Of a DNA stretch of 64,000 bases, positions 45,074-54,706 are shown in pieces (position 1 is the stretch's first letter; each line of letters starts with the position of its first letter). The notes under the pieces were generated by a model, which saw only the letters and a program-made list of their open reading frames with translations, was not told the origin of the DNA and ran no database searches. The position numbers and the translations under genes were made by a program. The DNA comes from Acidobacteriota bacterium (GTDB lineage Bacteria; Acidobacteriota; Terriglobia; Terriglobales; SCQP01): the NCBI GenBank assembly GCA_021818955.1, contig JAKASR010000014.1, positions 1-64,000 of the forward strand, given 5' to 3'.

Positions 45074-45499
45074 CTATTCCTGACTAAGTTCGGCGCCGGA
45101 AAAGAAGAAGCCAATCTCAAAGCGGGCGGTTTCGACCGCGTCCGAGCCATGGATCGCATTGCGCTCGATGGAGGCGGCAAAGTCTTTGCGGATGGTGCTT
45201 GCCGCCGCCTTGGCCGGGTCGGTCGCTCCCATCAACTCTCGCAAGCGAGCAATGGCGGAATCCCCTTCCAGTACGGCCACCACCACCGGGCCCTCAGTCA
45301 TGAACTTCACCAGCGAAGCAAAAAAGGGGCGCTGGCGATGCACATGGTAAAAGCCTTCGGCCTGCGCGGGGGTCAGGCGCAGACGTTTCAGGCCAATAAT
45401 TTTCAGCCCCGCCTTTTCCAGGCGGGACAGCAGCGTACCGGTTAACGCGGCGGCAACCGCGTCGGGCTTCAGAATGGTCAAAGTGCGTTCAATGGCCAT
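45074..45499 (-). CDS. ndk: Nucleoside diphosphate kinase
   Basis: 141 residues, the family length. It transfers the terminal phosphate between nucleotides via a phospho-histidine. Seen are the [11 protein letters not shown] start, the [14 protein letters not shown] helix, the ATDPAKA-like loop, and the active-site RNAIHGSD. Being downstream of sucCD fits the exchange of ATP and GTP made by succinyl-CoA synthetase. Confidence 0.96.
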   Translation of the reverse strand: MAIERTLTILKPDAVAAALTGTLLSRLEKAGLKIIGLKRLRLTPAQAEGFYHVHRQRPFFASLVKFMTEGPVVVAVLEGDSAIARLRELMGATDPAKAAASTIRKDFAASIERNAIHGSDAVETARFEIGFFFSGAELSQE

Positions 45500-45536
45500 G
45501 TTTTTTCTTTCCTGATTTCAGCTCGCCCGAAGGGGC

Positions 45537-46418
45537 TTAGCGAGTGGAGACGCCCAGTACCTGGGCGACGCTGGCGCCAATCTCGGCGGGACTGCGGCAG
45601 ACATGCACGCCGGCGCTATCCAAGGCCGCCATTTTGCCGGCGGCGCCGCCGGTGCCGCCGGAAATAATCGCGCCGGCGTGGCCCATGCGCCGCCCGGGAG
45701 GGGCGGTCTGGCCAGCAATAAAGCCGATCACCGGCTTGCGCACATGCTGGCGGATGTAGTCCGCCGCTTCTTCTTCAGCCGTGCCGCCAATTTCACCAAT
45801 CATTACGATAGCCTCGGTGGCGGGGTCGGCTTGAAACAACTCGAACGCATCGCGATGAGTGGTGCCGATAATCGGATCGCCGCCGATGCCGATCGCGGTG
45901 GATTGCCCCAATCCCAGTTGGGTGAGTTGATGCACCGCCTCATAAGTCAGCGTGCCACTGCGGCTGACGATACCCACCGGTCCAGGTTTATGAATCGAGC
46001 CCGGCATAATGCCCAACTTCGCCTCACCCGGCGTGATGATGCCCGGGCAATTGGGGCCAATCAAACGGGAACCGGTATGGCGTAAAAACTCCCATGCCCG
46101 GGTCATATCCAGCGTGGGGATGCCCTCGGTGATGCAGACGATTAAGGGAACGCCGGCATCGGCGGCCTCCATGATGGCATCGGCGGCAAAAGGAGGCGGG
46201 ACAAATATGAGAGAGGCGTTGGCGCCAGTGGCCTCCACTGCGGCGGCCACACTGCCAAAAACCGGCGTGCCCTCATGGGTTGTACCCGCCTTACCCGGCG
46301 TGACTCCGGCGACGATCTGGGTGCCGTATTCGCGGCACTGGCGGGCATGAAAACTGCCTTCCCGGCCGGTAATTCCCTGTACCAGTACGCGGGTGTTGCG
46401 ATTGACCAAAATGCTCAT
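45537..46418 (-). CDS. sucD: Succinyl-CoA synthetase, alpha subunit
   Basis: 293 residues. The CoA-binding Rossmann domain opens with [21 protein letters not shown] and the phospho-histidine site GHAGAIIS mark the ligase domain. It forms ATP (or GTP) from succinyl-CoA in the citric acid cycle. It follows sucC by 18 bp and precedes ndk by 37 bp. Confidence 0.96.
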   Translation of the reverse strand: MSILVNRNTRVLVQGITGREGSFHARQCREYGTQIVAGVTPGKAGTTHEGTPVFGSVAAAVEATGANASLIFVPPPFAADAIMEAADAGVPLIVCITEGIPTLDMTRAWEFLRHTGSRLIGPNCPGIITPGEAKLGIMPGSIHKPGPVGIVSRSGTLTYEAVHQLTQLGLGQSTAIGIGGDPIIGTTHRDAFELFQADPATEAIVMIGEIGGTAEEEAADYIRQHVRKPVIGFIAGQTAPPGRRMGHAGAIISGGTGGAAGKMAALDSAGVHVCRSPAEIGASVAQVLGVSTR

Positions 46419-46436
46419 TGAGTAGTCCCTGCCGGT

Positions 46437-47597
46437 TCAGGTGCGCGCCGCCGCAACTGCCTTCTCCGCCGCATCGCGCAGGCCTTCGGCGACGGTGATT
46501 GGGAGTCCGGAGTTGCGCAGGATTTCCCTGCCGCGCTCGACATTGGTGCCTTCCATGCGGATCACCAAAGGCAGCTTCAGGCCGGTGATCCTGGCTGCTT
46601 CCACCACGCCGTCGGCCAGTGTATCGCAGCGCAAAATCCCCCCGAAAATATTAATCAGGATGGCGCGCACGGAAGGATCCCGCACCAGGATTTCGAAGGC
46701 ACTGCGCACCTGATCCCGGCTGGCGCCACCGCCGACATCGAGAAAATTGGCCGGCCGGCCGCCGGCGTATTGGATGATATCCATAGTCGCCATGGCTAAA
46801 CCGGCGCCATTGACCATGCAGCCCACATTGCCATCGAGCTTGATGTAATTGAGATTATGCCGGCTGGCTTCAACTTCGAGCGGCGATTCTTCATTGAGAT
46901 CACGCAGTAATTTCAGATCCGGATGCCGGAATAAAGCGTTATCGTCCAGCCGCACCTTGGCATCGAGCGCCGCCAGGCGATTATCGGAAAGCAGGGCAAG
47001 CGGATTGATTTCGAGCAGTGCGGCATCGAGCGCGACGAAAGCCTTCGCCAGCGCCATCAACAAACCGACCGCCGAGATGGAAGCCGGAGCCGGAAGCTTC
47101 AAGCCCTCAACCATTCGTCGCGCTTGAAAAGCAAGCAGGCCGCGATCGGGATCGAAGGCCTCGCGTCGCAGCGCCTGCGGATCACGAGCCGCGATTTCTT
47201 CAATTTCCATGCCGCCGGAAGCCGCCGCGATTACTACCGGCTGGCCGGCGGCCCGGTCCACCGCGATGGCCATATACAGCTCGCGTTCAATGGGCAAGGT
47301 TTCTTCCACCAGTACGCGCCTGACCAGGCGTCCTTCCGGACCCGTTTGCCGGGTTACCAGGGTCATACCCAAAATTTTGGAGGCCCATTGTTCAGCTTCC
47401 GCCGGGGTTGACGCGAGCTTGACTCCGCCGCCCTGTCCGCGGCCGCCTGCGTGGATTTGCGCCTTGACCACCACCGGCTTACCCAACTCGGCAGCGATCT
47501 GCGCGGCCTCGACCGGTTGATCGGTTACACGCCCTCGCGGCAGCGGCACGCCGAAATCCCGCAACAATTGCTTGGCTTGGTATTCGTGGATGTTCAT
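46437..47597 (-). CDS. sucC: Succinyl-CoA synthetase, beta subunit
   Basis: 386 residues from the ATG at 47597 (MNIHEYQAKQLL); the frame also opens six codons earlier. An ATP-grasp domain (KAQIHAGGRGQGGGVK, EINPLA) and the C-terminal ligase domain with VGCMVNGAGLAM and NIFGGILRCD are present. First gene of sucC-sucD-ndk-DUF2905 on the minus strand. Confidence 0.95.
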   Translation of the reverse strand: MNIHEYQAKQLLRDFGVPLPRGRVTDQPVEAAQIAAELGKPVVVKAQIHAGGRGQGGGVKLASTPAEAEQWASKILGMTLVTRQTGPEGRLVRRVLVEETLPIERELYMAIAVDRAAGQPVVIAAASGGMEIEEIAARDPQALRREAFDPDRGLLAFQARRMVEGLKLPAPASISAVGLLMALAKAFVALDAALLEINPLALLSDNRLAALDAKVRLDDNALFRHPDLKLLRDLNEESPLEVEASRHNLNYIKLDGNVGCMVNGAGLAMATMDIIQYAGGRPANFLDVGGGASRDQVRSAFEILVRDPSVRAILINIFGGILRCDTLADGVVEAARITGLKLPLVIRMEGTNVERGREILRNSGLPITVAEGLRDAAEKAVAAART

Positions 47598-47690
47598 GTA
47601 CGGACCAAAGTTCAACTATAGCAAATGCAAAACTGCGAGCGCGATGAGCTGTCCATCATCAAATGAAAAAGCACAGCGCCCGCAAATTAT

Positions 47691-47979
47691 GGCAAGGCCA
47701 TTTTTACTTTCAGGCGATGACACTCAACCCATCAAGCCACCCATTCAACTGCGGTTGAGTGGCTTGACGCGAATTTGGCTTTGCCTTTCCTGGCGCAATT
47801 CCAACGATATTGCCAGCTTGCTTGACACAATGCCTGCGGAATTGCTTAGTCCTTCGAAGCGGATGAGTTGCGAAACCTCATGAAGTTATTTGAGGTCAGT
47901 AGGCGCGGAACCTTAAAATCATCCCGCGCTTCGGCCCGCGAACCAGGAAAAGCAAATTTCCGATTCGGCCGTTGACATT
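47691..47979 (+). repeat. Diverged copy of the palindromic element (R5)
   Basis: Left end GGCCATTTTTACTTTCAGGCG and right end CGCGCTTCGGCCCGCG...GATTCGGCCGTTGACATT match the family, but the central hairpins differ. Inside are two competing 9-bp inverted repeats: CACTCAACC/GGTTGAGTG (47721, 47753) and TCAAGCCAC/GTGGCTTGA (47732, 47759). It occupies nearly the whole gap 47598-47977. Confidence 0.65.
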
Positions 47980-49183
47980 AATCCGCGGCGATGACCGGGC
48001 GGCGCACAATGGTCGCGCCGGACTGGCTAAATGCTTCCATCGAGGTGGAGAGCGCGCTCAGGCCGGCAAAGGCGAGCACGATAAATTCGGCAATAAAAAA
48101 GCGGTCTTGAACCATGGGGTACAGCAGAAAGTGCACCACAATCGAAAGCAGCATGGCTCCGGCCAGCAGAGGAAGCTTGCGGCCGGGATTGCCGACCTGA
48201 GTCCGGCAATTGAAAGCCAGCAGGCCAATCGTCCCCAGCAAGAGAAACTCGCTAATCATGCTGCTTTCACCCAAGGCGATGACTCCGCGTCCGAAGGCAT
48301 GCAGGTACATTCTCGCGGTCAGGTTAATCGTTTGGCCGGCGGGAAAGGCCAGGTGAGATACAAAGCTGTGATAAAACAACACGGCCCAGGAGTAGCCCGG
48401 AGCCGCGAGTTGTAAAAGTTCGTATGCCGCAAGCGCAGACAGCATGCCGCCGAACCACAAACGCCAGCGTTTCGGTTGCGCCAACCAGAGCGCGGCGAAA
48501 CTGAAACCCGCAACGATCAGATTATCGGGGCGTATCCAGATCGATACCACACTCAGAGCGAAAAACCAGCCATTAGCCTCGCGCGCGAGCAGCAAATATA
48601 CCGCCAGGACGAGCACGAATGCGGAGAGCGGGTCCGGAGTGGCGATTCGCGGCAACTGCAACATGGAAGGACAAATAGACAAACACCACGACATCACCAT
48701 CGCCGGCCAAGGTTGCATAAAACGGCTGCACCAAGAAAAGATTAAAAAGCATAAGCCCAAATAGCTCGCGATGGATACCAGCGAAACCGCGCGCACGATC
48801 GAAACCCCGACACGATGAATCGCTTGAAGCAAAGCAATATAGAGCCAGGAGATATTAAAAAACGGAAGTTGTTGATGAAAACTCTCGCTGCTTTGCATGA
48901 CAATCCAGGCATAATCGCCATCCGGAGGCGAATGGGCTTCGATCAGGCGCCGATATGATTGCGCCGGCAATTCCCGGCGCAGCATCTTGTACGTCAAGGC
49001 ATGCGTCTGGTTTGAGCTATAGCCTTCACGACTTAGAACGCTACCGATGTAGGGGACTAGATCCCAGTTGTACAGAGGCTTTTGCCAGGCGAAGACTGCT
49101 ACCACCAATGGAACCATTAGAAAGATGAGCCCATGCAGAGCCTTTGGACGGAATGAGACGACAACCTGCACCTCGCGTCGCAT
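47978..49183 (-). CDS. Polytopic membrane protein of unknown function
   Basis: 401 residues with about 9-10 hydrophobic helices spread over the length, a short cytosolic start and a large loop after the first helix (AWQKPLYNWDLVPYIGSVLSRE). The NWDLVPYIGSVL segment resembles the catalytic-loop aspartate region of GT-C/GT39-like glycosyltransferases, but I could not place a family. No clear partner nearby. Confidence 0.65.
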   Translation of the reverse strand: MRREVQVVVSFRPKALHGLIFLMVPLVVAVFAWQKPLYNWDLVPYIGSVLSREGYSSNQTHALTYKMLRRELPAQSYRRLIEAHSPPDGDYAWIVMQSSESFHQQLPFFNISWLYIALLQAIHRVGVSIVRAVSLVSIASYLGLCFLIFSWCSRFMQPWPAMVMSWCLSICPSMLQLPRIATPDPLSAFVLVLAVYLLLAREANGWFFALSVVSIWIRPDNLIVAGFSFAALWLAQPKRWRLWFGGMLSALAAYELLQLAAPGYSWAVLFYHSFVSHLAFPAGQTINLTARMYLHAFGRGVIALGESSMISEFLLLGTIGLLAFNCRTQVGNPGRKLPLLAGAMLLSIVVHFLLYPMVQDRFFIAEFIVLAFAGLSALSTSMEAFSQSGATIVRRPVIAAD

Positions 49184-49312
49184 ATTGCCTGTTATAGATG
49201 CAACCTGAATATATAAAATCGTGAATTAACCAGCATTATGGGCTTCAAAGCTACGGCCGAAAGAGGATAGGCGGCTCTCTTGAAATATAATTCAATGGAG
49301 GTCAGCCAAAGC

Positions 49313-49930
49313 TTAATAATACAGGGTTGCCCGATTGGACCCCACCAGAACCCGGCGTACACCCTGGGGAAGTTTGACTTGAAATTGGCGGCTAATTTGC
49401 GGATTACGCGGCTGCACGAATTCCACTATGGCCCAATCGAGCAGCGCATTGGGGATTTGCCTTCCATCCAGGCTGAACGATTCCAGGCGAAGCGTAGCCG
49501 CGGGAGCAGATGCGTTCAGGACGCGGGCGCGGACAAAAATCTGGTGCGTTCCGTTAAATAACAACTCCGCAATCGGGTTGCCAGCCGCATGGGCGCGGCG
49601 CAGGCGATTAAAATCAACTTGGGCGCTCCCCAAGACCCAGCCCGGCTGTGAGCTTAAAAGCAGATGGCTGACGCCTGCCGGCAGCTTCCCGGCGCCTGGC
49701 CCGGCAAACCAGGAATTCACTCCCAGCGCAGTCAAAGTAACCGGCGCATGCCGCCCATGTGCACGCGCATTCGCTGCAATGAGGTTGAGTTTTTCTTGAA
49801 AGCGCCGGGCAGCGGCCATGGTGGACGAGGCCGGATTGCGGAATGCCAAGGCGAGCAATCCCGTTCCGCACAACATGATGACTGTGCAGCGAAAGCAATC
49901 TTGCCTGGCAGCATTGGGTTTAGCGAACAT
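49313..49930 (-). CDS. Exported protein of unknown function, AsmA-coupled
   Basis: 205 residues. A hydrophobic helix near 15-35 can act as a signal or anchor; the rest is a beta-rich domain with VNSWFAGPGAGKLPAGVSHL and QVDFNRLR motifs. It overlaps the end of the asmA-like gene by 11 bp and should be co-translated with it. I do not recognise the family; lipid binding or transport in the envelope is only a guess from its partner. Confidence 0.65.
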   Translation of the reverse strand: MFAKPNAARQDCFRCTVIMLCGTGLLALAFRNPASSTMAAARRFQEKLNLIAANARAHGRHAPVTLTALGVNSWFAGPGAGKLPAGVSHLLLSSQPGWVLGSAQVDFNRLRRAHAAGNPIAELLFNGTHQIFVRARVLNASAPAATLRLESFSLDGRQIPNALLDWAIVEFVQPRNPQISRQFQVKLPQGVRRVLVGSNRATLYY

Positions 49931-52409
49931 GGTGCTTGCCCGCCAAAGAGGGCTTTGGCTTGACTGCTGGCACCGGCGGGAGGACCGGTAAAACTTTCTT
50001 CGCCAACGCCTCTTTTCCTGTAGTTACTTTGGCAGGCGACAGCACAAGCCGCAGCCGGCGAGTGCCGGATTTCAATTCGACGCGCCAACCTTTGCCATTG
50101 AGCCATTCCCCCGTACCGCTAAAATTGCCGGCAGACGAGAGCCAAAGTACGTGCGAAAGCCGGATGCTATTGGGAGAAGCCCGATAGGAAGCACTCACCA
50201 GCCGCGCTTTGGCATAAGCGGCATGAGCGTTTCCAGGGAAAATGGCCAGGCTGGTTTCCGGCAACCGAATCTGACGGACCAAAGCCATGCCTTGGGCCAT
50301 CCAATCGGAAAACAGACGGCAGTTAGGCCATCCCAGCCGTAGCCGGCCTGAAAGGTTACCCCGTAGCGGCAAGCCCGGCCATATCCGGCCTAATTGCAGC
50401 CCGATCATGCGTCCCGAGAATGAACATGAGCCTGAGCCCCAATCGCCTACGCCCGCAATCTCGCCACCGGCGAAATGAAGCTTTAAATTGCGCAAATTCC
50501 ATCCCTTGGCGGAGATGGCGAGATGGCTCCGCAGGCTAAGGCGATGCCGTCCCCAATGCATTCGGGAGATGGACACACTGCCAGCGGCATTAATATCGGG
50601 CAAAAGAAAGCGAGGACGCAGGCGCAGCCAGTTGCGCAGCCAACCGGAGCGGGGAAAGGTGAAGTAATGAATGAAGTCAGTTCGTCTACCTCCCCGCATT
50701 GCAAGCACAAAGCTCACTGGGCCAGGAAGATGCCGCGGGCGAGACCAAAGCAAGCGCACGTGAATGCCCGAGGTTACGCCAGCAAGAGTAAAGCGCAATT
50801 TAGCGGGCTGATAGAGCAGTCGGGCGGAAGTCAATCGCACCGCGGCACGGGCATAAGGCAAACGAAATTGGCCTTGGTGAAGAAGGATCCGTCCCAACCA
50901 AACGGGATGGCGATAATGCGTCCAATCGGATTGCAAGTTTAGCTGGGCACTGCCTTCGCCGTGCAGCCAGCCAAGGTAGGGGGGGACCAGACCCGAGATT
51001 CTGGCCACGGCTTCCATATCAGAACGGCGCCAATGCGGCGACAGCAGTCGCAATCGATAACCACGGCTATCCAGGCTGGCGTGAATCCGCAGGGGCATCG
51101 CTGCAGCGCCGGCATGCAGCCATGCCGAGGCCGGCGCGAGCGTGAGGGCATGAGAGCGCCAATGCCAGATGGCCAACGGTAAATCCAGCGATGCGCCGCG
51201 GGACGCCAGACGAAAGTTCCGTAGCCGCACGAAACCTTGTCCGTGCCAGCGTTGCAGGCTTTTCTCGAGCGAAAGTTTTCCTGAAATCAGGCCGGAGCCT
51301 TGCAGATCGGAGGGCAAGCCGGCTTTAAAAGCCGGCGCCCAGCGCACGAGCGGCGACAGGGGTACATCGGTTAAGGTGCAATGCAGGATGGGGGCAGGGT
51401 GAGTGAATAAGTTTTGAATGACGCCTGCGAGAGCGAAACCTTTGCTATGGAGCGGGGCGAAGCTGCGGATGAACAATTGATCGTGACGGGGATCGTAGTT
51501 TGCCTGAAATTGCAAGCGCAGCGGAGCAGGAAAATTAGCAGGCAGCAGATCGTGCCGGCGTAAGGAACGAATAGCGGTCGCGCCCTGAATCTCAAATCCC
51601 CGTCCATTGCCGCTCAAGTCAACCCTGGCGCTGGCAATGCCATCCAATGGACCTTCCCTGCCCAACAGCAAAGCCGAGGCGGCGGGAAGATAGGCATGAT
51701 CGAGGTTGAGGCGAAGCTGAAAAGGCAAGTTTTGGAAGCGAGCCGCACCGGATTGCCACCACCCTTTGATCCGTATTTGTCCGGCATCGGCGAGGTTGAG
51801 GTCACTCCGCATGGGAGCAAAGCTGGCCTGCAAGTTCCAACGCCCGTTGACGAGCGATAAATCGGCTTGTACGTTGCTGAGATAAAAGCGGGTTTTAGCC
51901 GAGTTCAATTTAAAATTGATGCGTCCATCCCGAATTTTCAAATAAGGAAACGGAGCGGGCTGAAACAGCGAAGCGGGAGCGCCGCTCGGCTCCAGTCTCG
52001 GCATGCCGCGTTGCGCCCGGTCAAGCAGCCGGGAAAAATTCCAATATCCCGCGGCATTTCGGGTCAGGTTCAGATCGGGAGAATCTAATTCGACGCTAGA
52101 AAACTCATACCGTCCGCTCCAGAGCGAGGCCAGCCTCAGGGTGGCAATGACCTCGTCAGCGCTGGCCATGGGTTCGAGGCCGAAGGCGGGTTGGTCGCCA
52201 AGTTGAACGTTATCCAGTTCAAAACCCGGCCAAGGCAGCAGCCGAAGATGGACAGACGAAGCGCTGACCGGACGCCCCAGTTCACTTTGCAGAGCGGACA
52301 AAATGCGTTGCTTGCCCCGCTGCCAGGTAAACATCGGCACCAGCAGCGGAATCACCACTAACACCGCGATGACGGCGATCCATCTGCGAGATATTCGAGC
52401 GACGGCCAT
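49920..52409 (-). CDS. AsmA-family envelope protein
   Basis: 829 residues with one N-terminal membrane helix (RWIAVIAVLVVIPLLVPMF) and a long beta-rich body. The AsmA N-terminus is typical: ALQSELGRPVSASSVHLRLLPWPGFELDNVQ. Proteins of this group bridge the inner and outer membrane and are thought to move phospholipids. It follows the signal peptidase gene by 8 bp and is followed by a coupled exported protein. Confidence 0.88.
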   Translation of the reverse strand: MAVARISRRWIAVIAVLVVIPLLVPMFTWQRGKQRILSALQSELGRPVSASSVHLRLLPWPGFELDNVQLGDQPAFGLEPMASADEVIATLRLASLWSGRYEFSSVELDSPDLNLTRNAAGYWNFSRLLDRAQRGMPRLEPSGAPASLFQPAPFPYLKIRDGRINFKLNSAKTRFYLSNVQADLSLVNGRWNLQASFAPMRSDLNLADAGQIRIKGWWQSGAARFQNLPFQLRLNLDHAYLPAASALLLGREGPLDGIASARVDLSGNGRGFEIQGATAIRSLRRHDLLPANFPAPLRLQFQANYDPRHDQLFIRSFAPLHSKGFALAGVIQNLFTHPAPILHCTLTDVPLSPLVRWAPAFKAGLPSDLQGSGLISGKLSLEKSLQRWHGQGFVRLRNFRLASRGASLDLPLAIWHWRSHALTLAPASAWLHAGAAAMPLRIHASLDSRGYRLRLLSPHWRRSDMEAVARISGLVPPYLGWLHGEGSAQLNLQSDWTHYRHPVWLGRILLHQGQFRLPYARAAVRLTSARLLYQPAKLRFTLAGVTSGIHVRLLWSRPRHLPGPVSFVLAMRGGRRTDFIHYFTFPRSGWLRNWLRLRPRFLLPDINAAGSVSISRMHWGRHRLSLRSHLAISAKGWNLRNLKLHFAGGEIAGVGDWGSGSCSFSGRMIGLQLGRIWPGLPLRGNLSGRLRLGWPNCRLFSDWMAQGMALVRQIRLPETSLAIFPGNAHAAYAKARLVSASYRASPNSIRLSHVLWLSSAGNFSGTGEWLNGKGWRVELKSGTRRLRLVLSPAKVTTGKEALAKKVLPVLPPVPAVKPKPSLAGKHHVR

Positions 52410-52417
52410 ACTTGGCC

Positions 52418-53251
52418 TCAGCGCACCAGATGCAGCGTGCGTCCCCAGCGCGATCGGAAGGGGAAATGGATCAGCGTCGAAAAAAACGATTGCATTCGCT
52501 GTCCCATATTGGCATAGCCCTCATCGCGCTCCTTGGCACGATAGGACCAATAGACCAGCAGCGGCCGGCCAATCAGGTTGCGCGCAGGGACAAACCCCCA
52601 ATAGCGGGAATCGTAAGAATTTTCCCGGTTATCACCCATAACAAAATAATGCCTTGGCGGCACCACCAACTGCCCATTGTGAACGTATTGTTTATACGAG
52701 GCGGCCCATTGCGGGGTGGCGCCACAGGTATTGCCGCACGGAGGCGGAACACCCAACGTGGGAAAATTATCAACCACCGGCACTTGATCATCGGGGTTAT
52801 GGGTGATATAGGGTTCGTTTACCCGCACTCCATTTCGATAAACCACCTGATTCACGAGCTTGATATGGTCGCCGGGAACGCCGATGACGCGTTTCACCAG
52901 ATGCAGGTCGGGGGTAATGACCGACATAAAGACCACCACGTCGCCATCGCGCGGGTGCCGATAGGGCATCATTCCATCGACCCAGGAAGTTTTCGGCGAG
53001 AAGCGTACCCGATCGACCAGCACATGATCGCCTACCAGCAGGGTCTTTTCCATCGAGCCGGAGGGAATCTCAAAAGCCTGGACATTAAAAGTAATGATGA
53101 ACAGGGCGGTAATAAGGGTCGGAGCCCAAACGCGTATGAAATTTTCCGCCAACGGTTTAGCGGGTTTTTCAGAAGACGCGGGCCGGCTGGTGCCAGAGGT
53201 TTTCGACCCGGCACTTGAGGATTTCGGCCTGGAATTAGAGGCTTTGGGCAA
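52418..53251 (-). CDS. lepB: Signal peptidase I
   Basis: 277 residues with a single N-terminal membrane helix after a Ser/Pro/Lys-rich start. The serine nucleophile is in IPSGSMEKTLLVGDHVLV, and the catalytic lysine in HLVKRVIGVPGD. The C-terminal GDNRENSYDSRYWGFV box completes the family signature. It cleaves Sec and Tat signal peptides, of which this window encodes many. First gene of a three-gene minus-strand unit with asmA. Confidence 0.95.
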   Translation of the reverse strand: MPKASNSRPKSSSAGSKTSGTSRPASSEKPAKPLAENFIRVWAPTLITALFIITFNVQAFEIPSGSMEKTLLVGDHVLVDRVRFSPKTSWVDGMMPYRHPRDGDVVVFMSVITPDLHLVKRVIGVPGDHIKLVNQVVYRNGVRVNEPYITHNPDDQVPVVDNFPTLGVPPPCGNTCGATPQWAASYKQYVHNGQLVVPPRHYFVMGDNRENSYDSRYWGFVPARNLIGRPLLVYWSYRAKERDEGYANMGQRMQSFFSTLIHFPFRSRWGRTLHLVR

Positions 53252-53387
53252 AATAGCTCCTCGAACTTTTCCGATGCGGATCGAGTTCTTTAATTACGGC
53301 ACCACATCCATCCAATAAGAATAATTATAAACGTACCGGATTGGAATGGGTTAAGACCTATCTAGACAAATTCAAACTGCACAAATT

Positions 53388-53612
53388 TCAAGCGGCAGAA
53401 CGTTTGGCGCGAGTCTCCATAGTAGGCAAGAGGGGGAGGCGATCGCGACTGCGCTGCATTCGTTCCCAATCGTAGTGAAATTCACAGCCGCAATTCAGGC
53501 AGGTCACATGCGGCATCACGGCCTCACCGCGGAAACGGTCCTGGGAAGTCAGGATCGGGAAGCTTAAGCGCTCATGCCGGCAGCCTAAGATTCGGCTCCA
53601 AAATGAAGGCAT
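53388..53612 (-). CDS. Small zinc-ribbon protein of the acidobacterial type
   Basis: 74 residues starting with FWSRILGCRHERLSFP and holding CLNCGCEFHYDWERM. The CxxC pair plus Cys/His suggest a small zinc or other metal site. AGGAGG lies 5 bp before the ATG. Homologues are frequent in Acidobacteriota and their function is unknown. Stands alone. Confidence 0.75.
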   Translation of the reverse strand: MPSFWSRILGCRHERLSFPILTSQDRFRGEAVMPHVTCLNCGCEFHYDWERMQRSRDRLPLLPTMETRAKRSAA

Positions 53613-53699
53613 AGTTGCCTCCTGGATTCATGGATGAGGAGGTGAAGCCTTTCGTTGCGCATTTTTATAAAATCAACTTTAAATACCTGTCCAATCGCT

Positions 53700-53936
53700 T
53701 CAGCGCACCAGAGGGCGAGTGCGCCGGTTGACATTATCCATAACTTTGCGGTGTAGAAACGCCGGAAGCTGATGATATTGATGGCGATAGACCTGAATCG
53801 TGCTGTGACAGGTATTGACCACTACGCTACAGGAACGACAGGCGCTCAGGTGCGTCTGGGCCGCCCCTTTCAGCGATGGCGAAAGCTCGTCATCCAGGTA
53901 AGCGTTTAAATTTTGAAGCAATTCACTGCAATTCAT
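53700..53936 (-). CDS. Anti-sigma factor, zf-HC2 type
   Basis: 78 residues with the HC2 zinc-finger pattern H..L..CRSC (H-x3-C-x2-C). It should bind the ECF sigma factor encoded just upstream, whose stop overlaps its ATG (ATGA). There is no membrane helix, so it is cytoplasmic and short for this group. Confidence 0.85.
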   Translation of the reverse strand: MNCSELLQNLNAYLDDELSPSLKGAAQTHLSACRSCSVVVNTCHSTIQVYRHQYHQLPAFLHRKVMDNVNRRTRPLVR

Positions 53937-54583
53937 GGCTTAACCATTCTCCGGGAGGCAAAATAACGGGCCAGCTTATTGCGGAGCTGCAGGCGGGCGC
54001 GCAGCAGGCGTGATTTTACCGCAGGCATCGAAATGCCCATCAGTTCGGCGGTTTCTTCGGTTGAGAGCTCGTCAATATCGCGCAATTGAAATACGGTACG
54101 GTAATGTAGCGGCAAGCTGGCGATGCTGCCGCGCAGGATGCGATTGAGCTCGGATTCGGCATAAAGCTGCTCGGGGTTGGGGCGCCAATCCTGCACATGG
54201 CGCGGCAAGGTGGCTTCTCCCGCCTCGATCTCCTCATCCAGCGAAACTTCCGGCTGTCCCCGGCGCTTGCGCAGGCGCATTAGCGCTTCATTTATGGCAA
54301 TCCGCGCCAGCCAGGTATAAAAACGTGATTGCCCTTGAAACTGATCGAGATGGGTATAGGCCTTGAGAAAGGTTTCCTGTAAAACGTCTTCCGCATCGGG
54401 TTCGTTGCCGGTAATGTGTACAGCGAGCCGGTAAACCCGCGCTTCATAGCGCCGCACCAGCCGCTCGAAAGCGGCCATATCGTGGCCGCGGGCGGCCTGC
54501 ACCAGGTCTTGTTCCTGATCGGAGATTGGCAGCGGCGGGGAGGCGGACATTCGACACCGTTCCCGACGAATTTCAACACTCAT
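53933..54583 (-). CDS. ECF-family RNA polymerase sigma factor
   Basis: 216 residues. Region 2 is clear (FERLVRRYEARVYRLAVHITGNEPDAEDVLQETFLKAY, split to show length), followed by an acidic linker, and region 4 (LPLHYRTVFQLRDIDELSTEETAELMGISMPAVKSRLLRAR). It belongs to the RpoE/SigW-like groups with an adjacent zf-HC2 anti-sigma. Either the ATG at 54583 or that at 54550 could be the start. Its target promoters are not identifiable here. Confidence 0.92.
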   Translation of the reverse strand: MSVEIRRERCRMSASPPLPISDQEQDLVQAARGHDMAAFERLVRRYEARVYRLAVHITGNEPDAEDVLQETFLKAYTHLDQFQGQSRFYTWLARIAINEALMRLRKRRGQPEVSLDEEIEAGEATLPRHVQDWRPNPEQLYAESELNRILRGSIASLPLHYRTVFQLRDIDELSTEETAELMGISMPAVKSRLLRARLQLRNKLARYFASRRMVKP

Positions 54584-54706
54584 CTCATCATCTCGCAGGG
54601 TGCAGGCGCGATCAAGTATTCTTTCCCAATTGGATGATCGGCCGCAAAAGACGAAAACTACAGCGGCGACCCGCTCTCGGCTCTACAATCGTGGGCGGAG
54701 CCGGAT

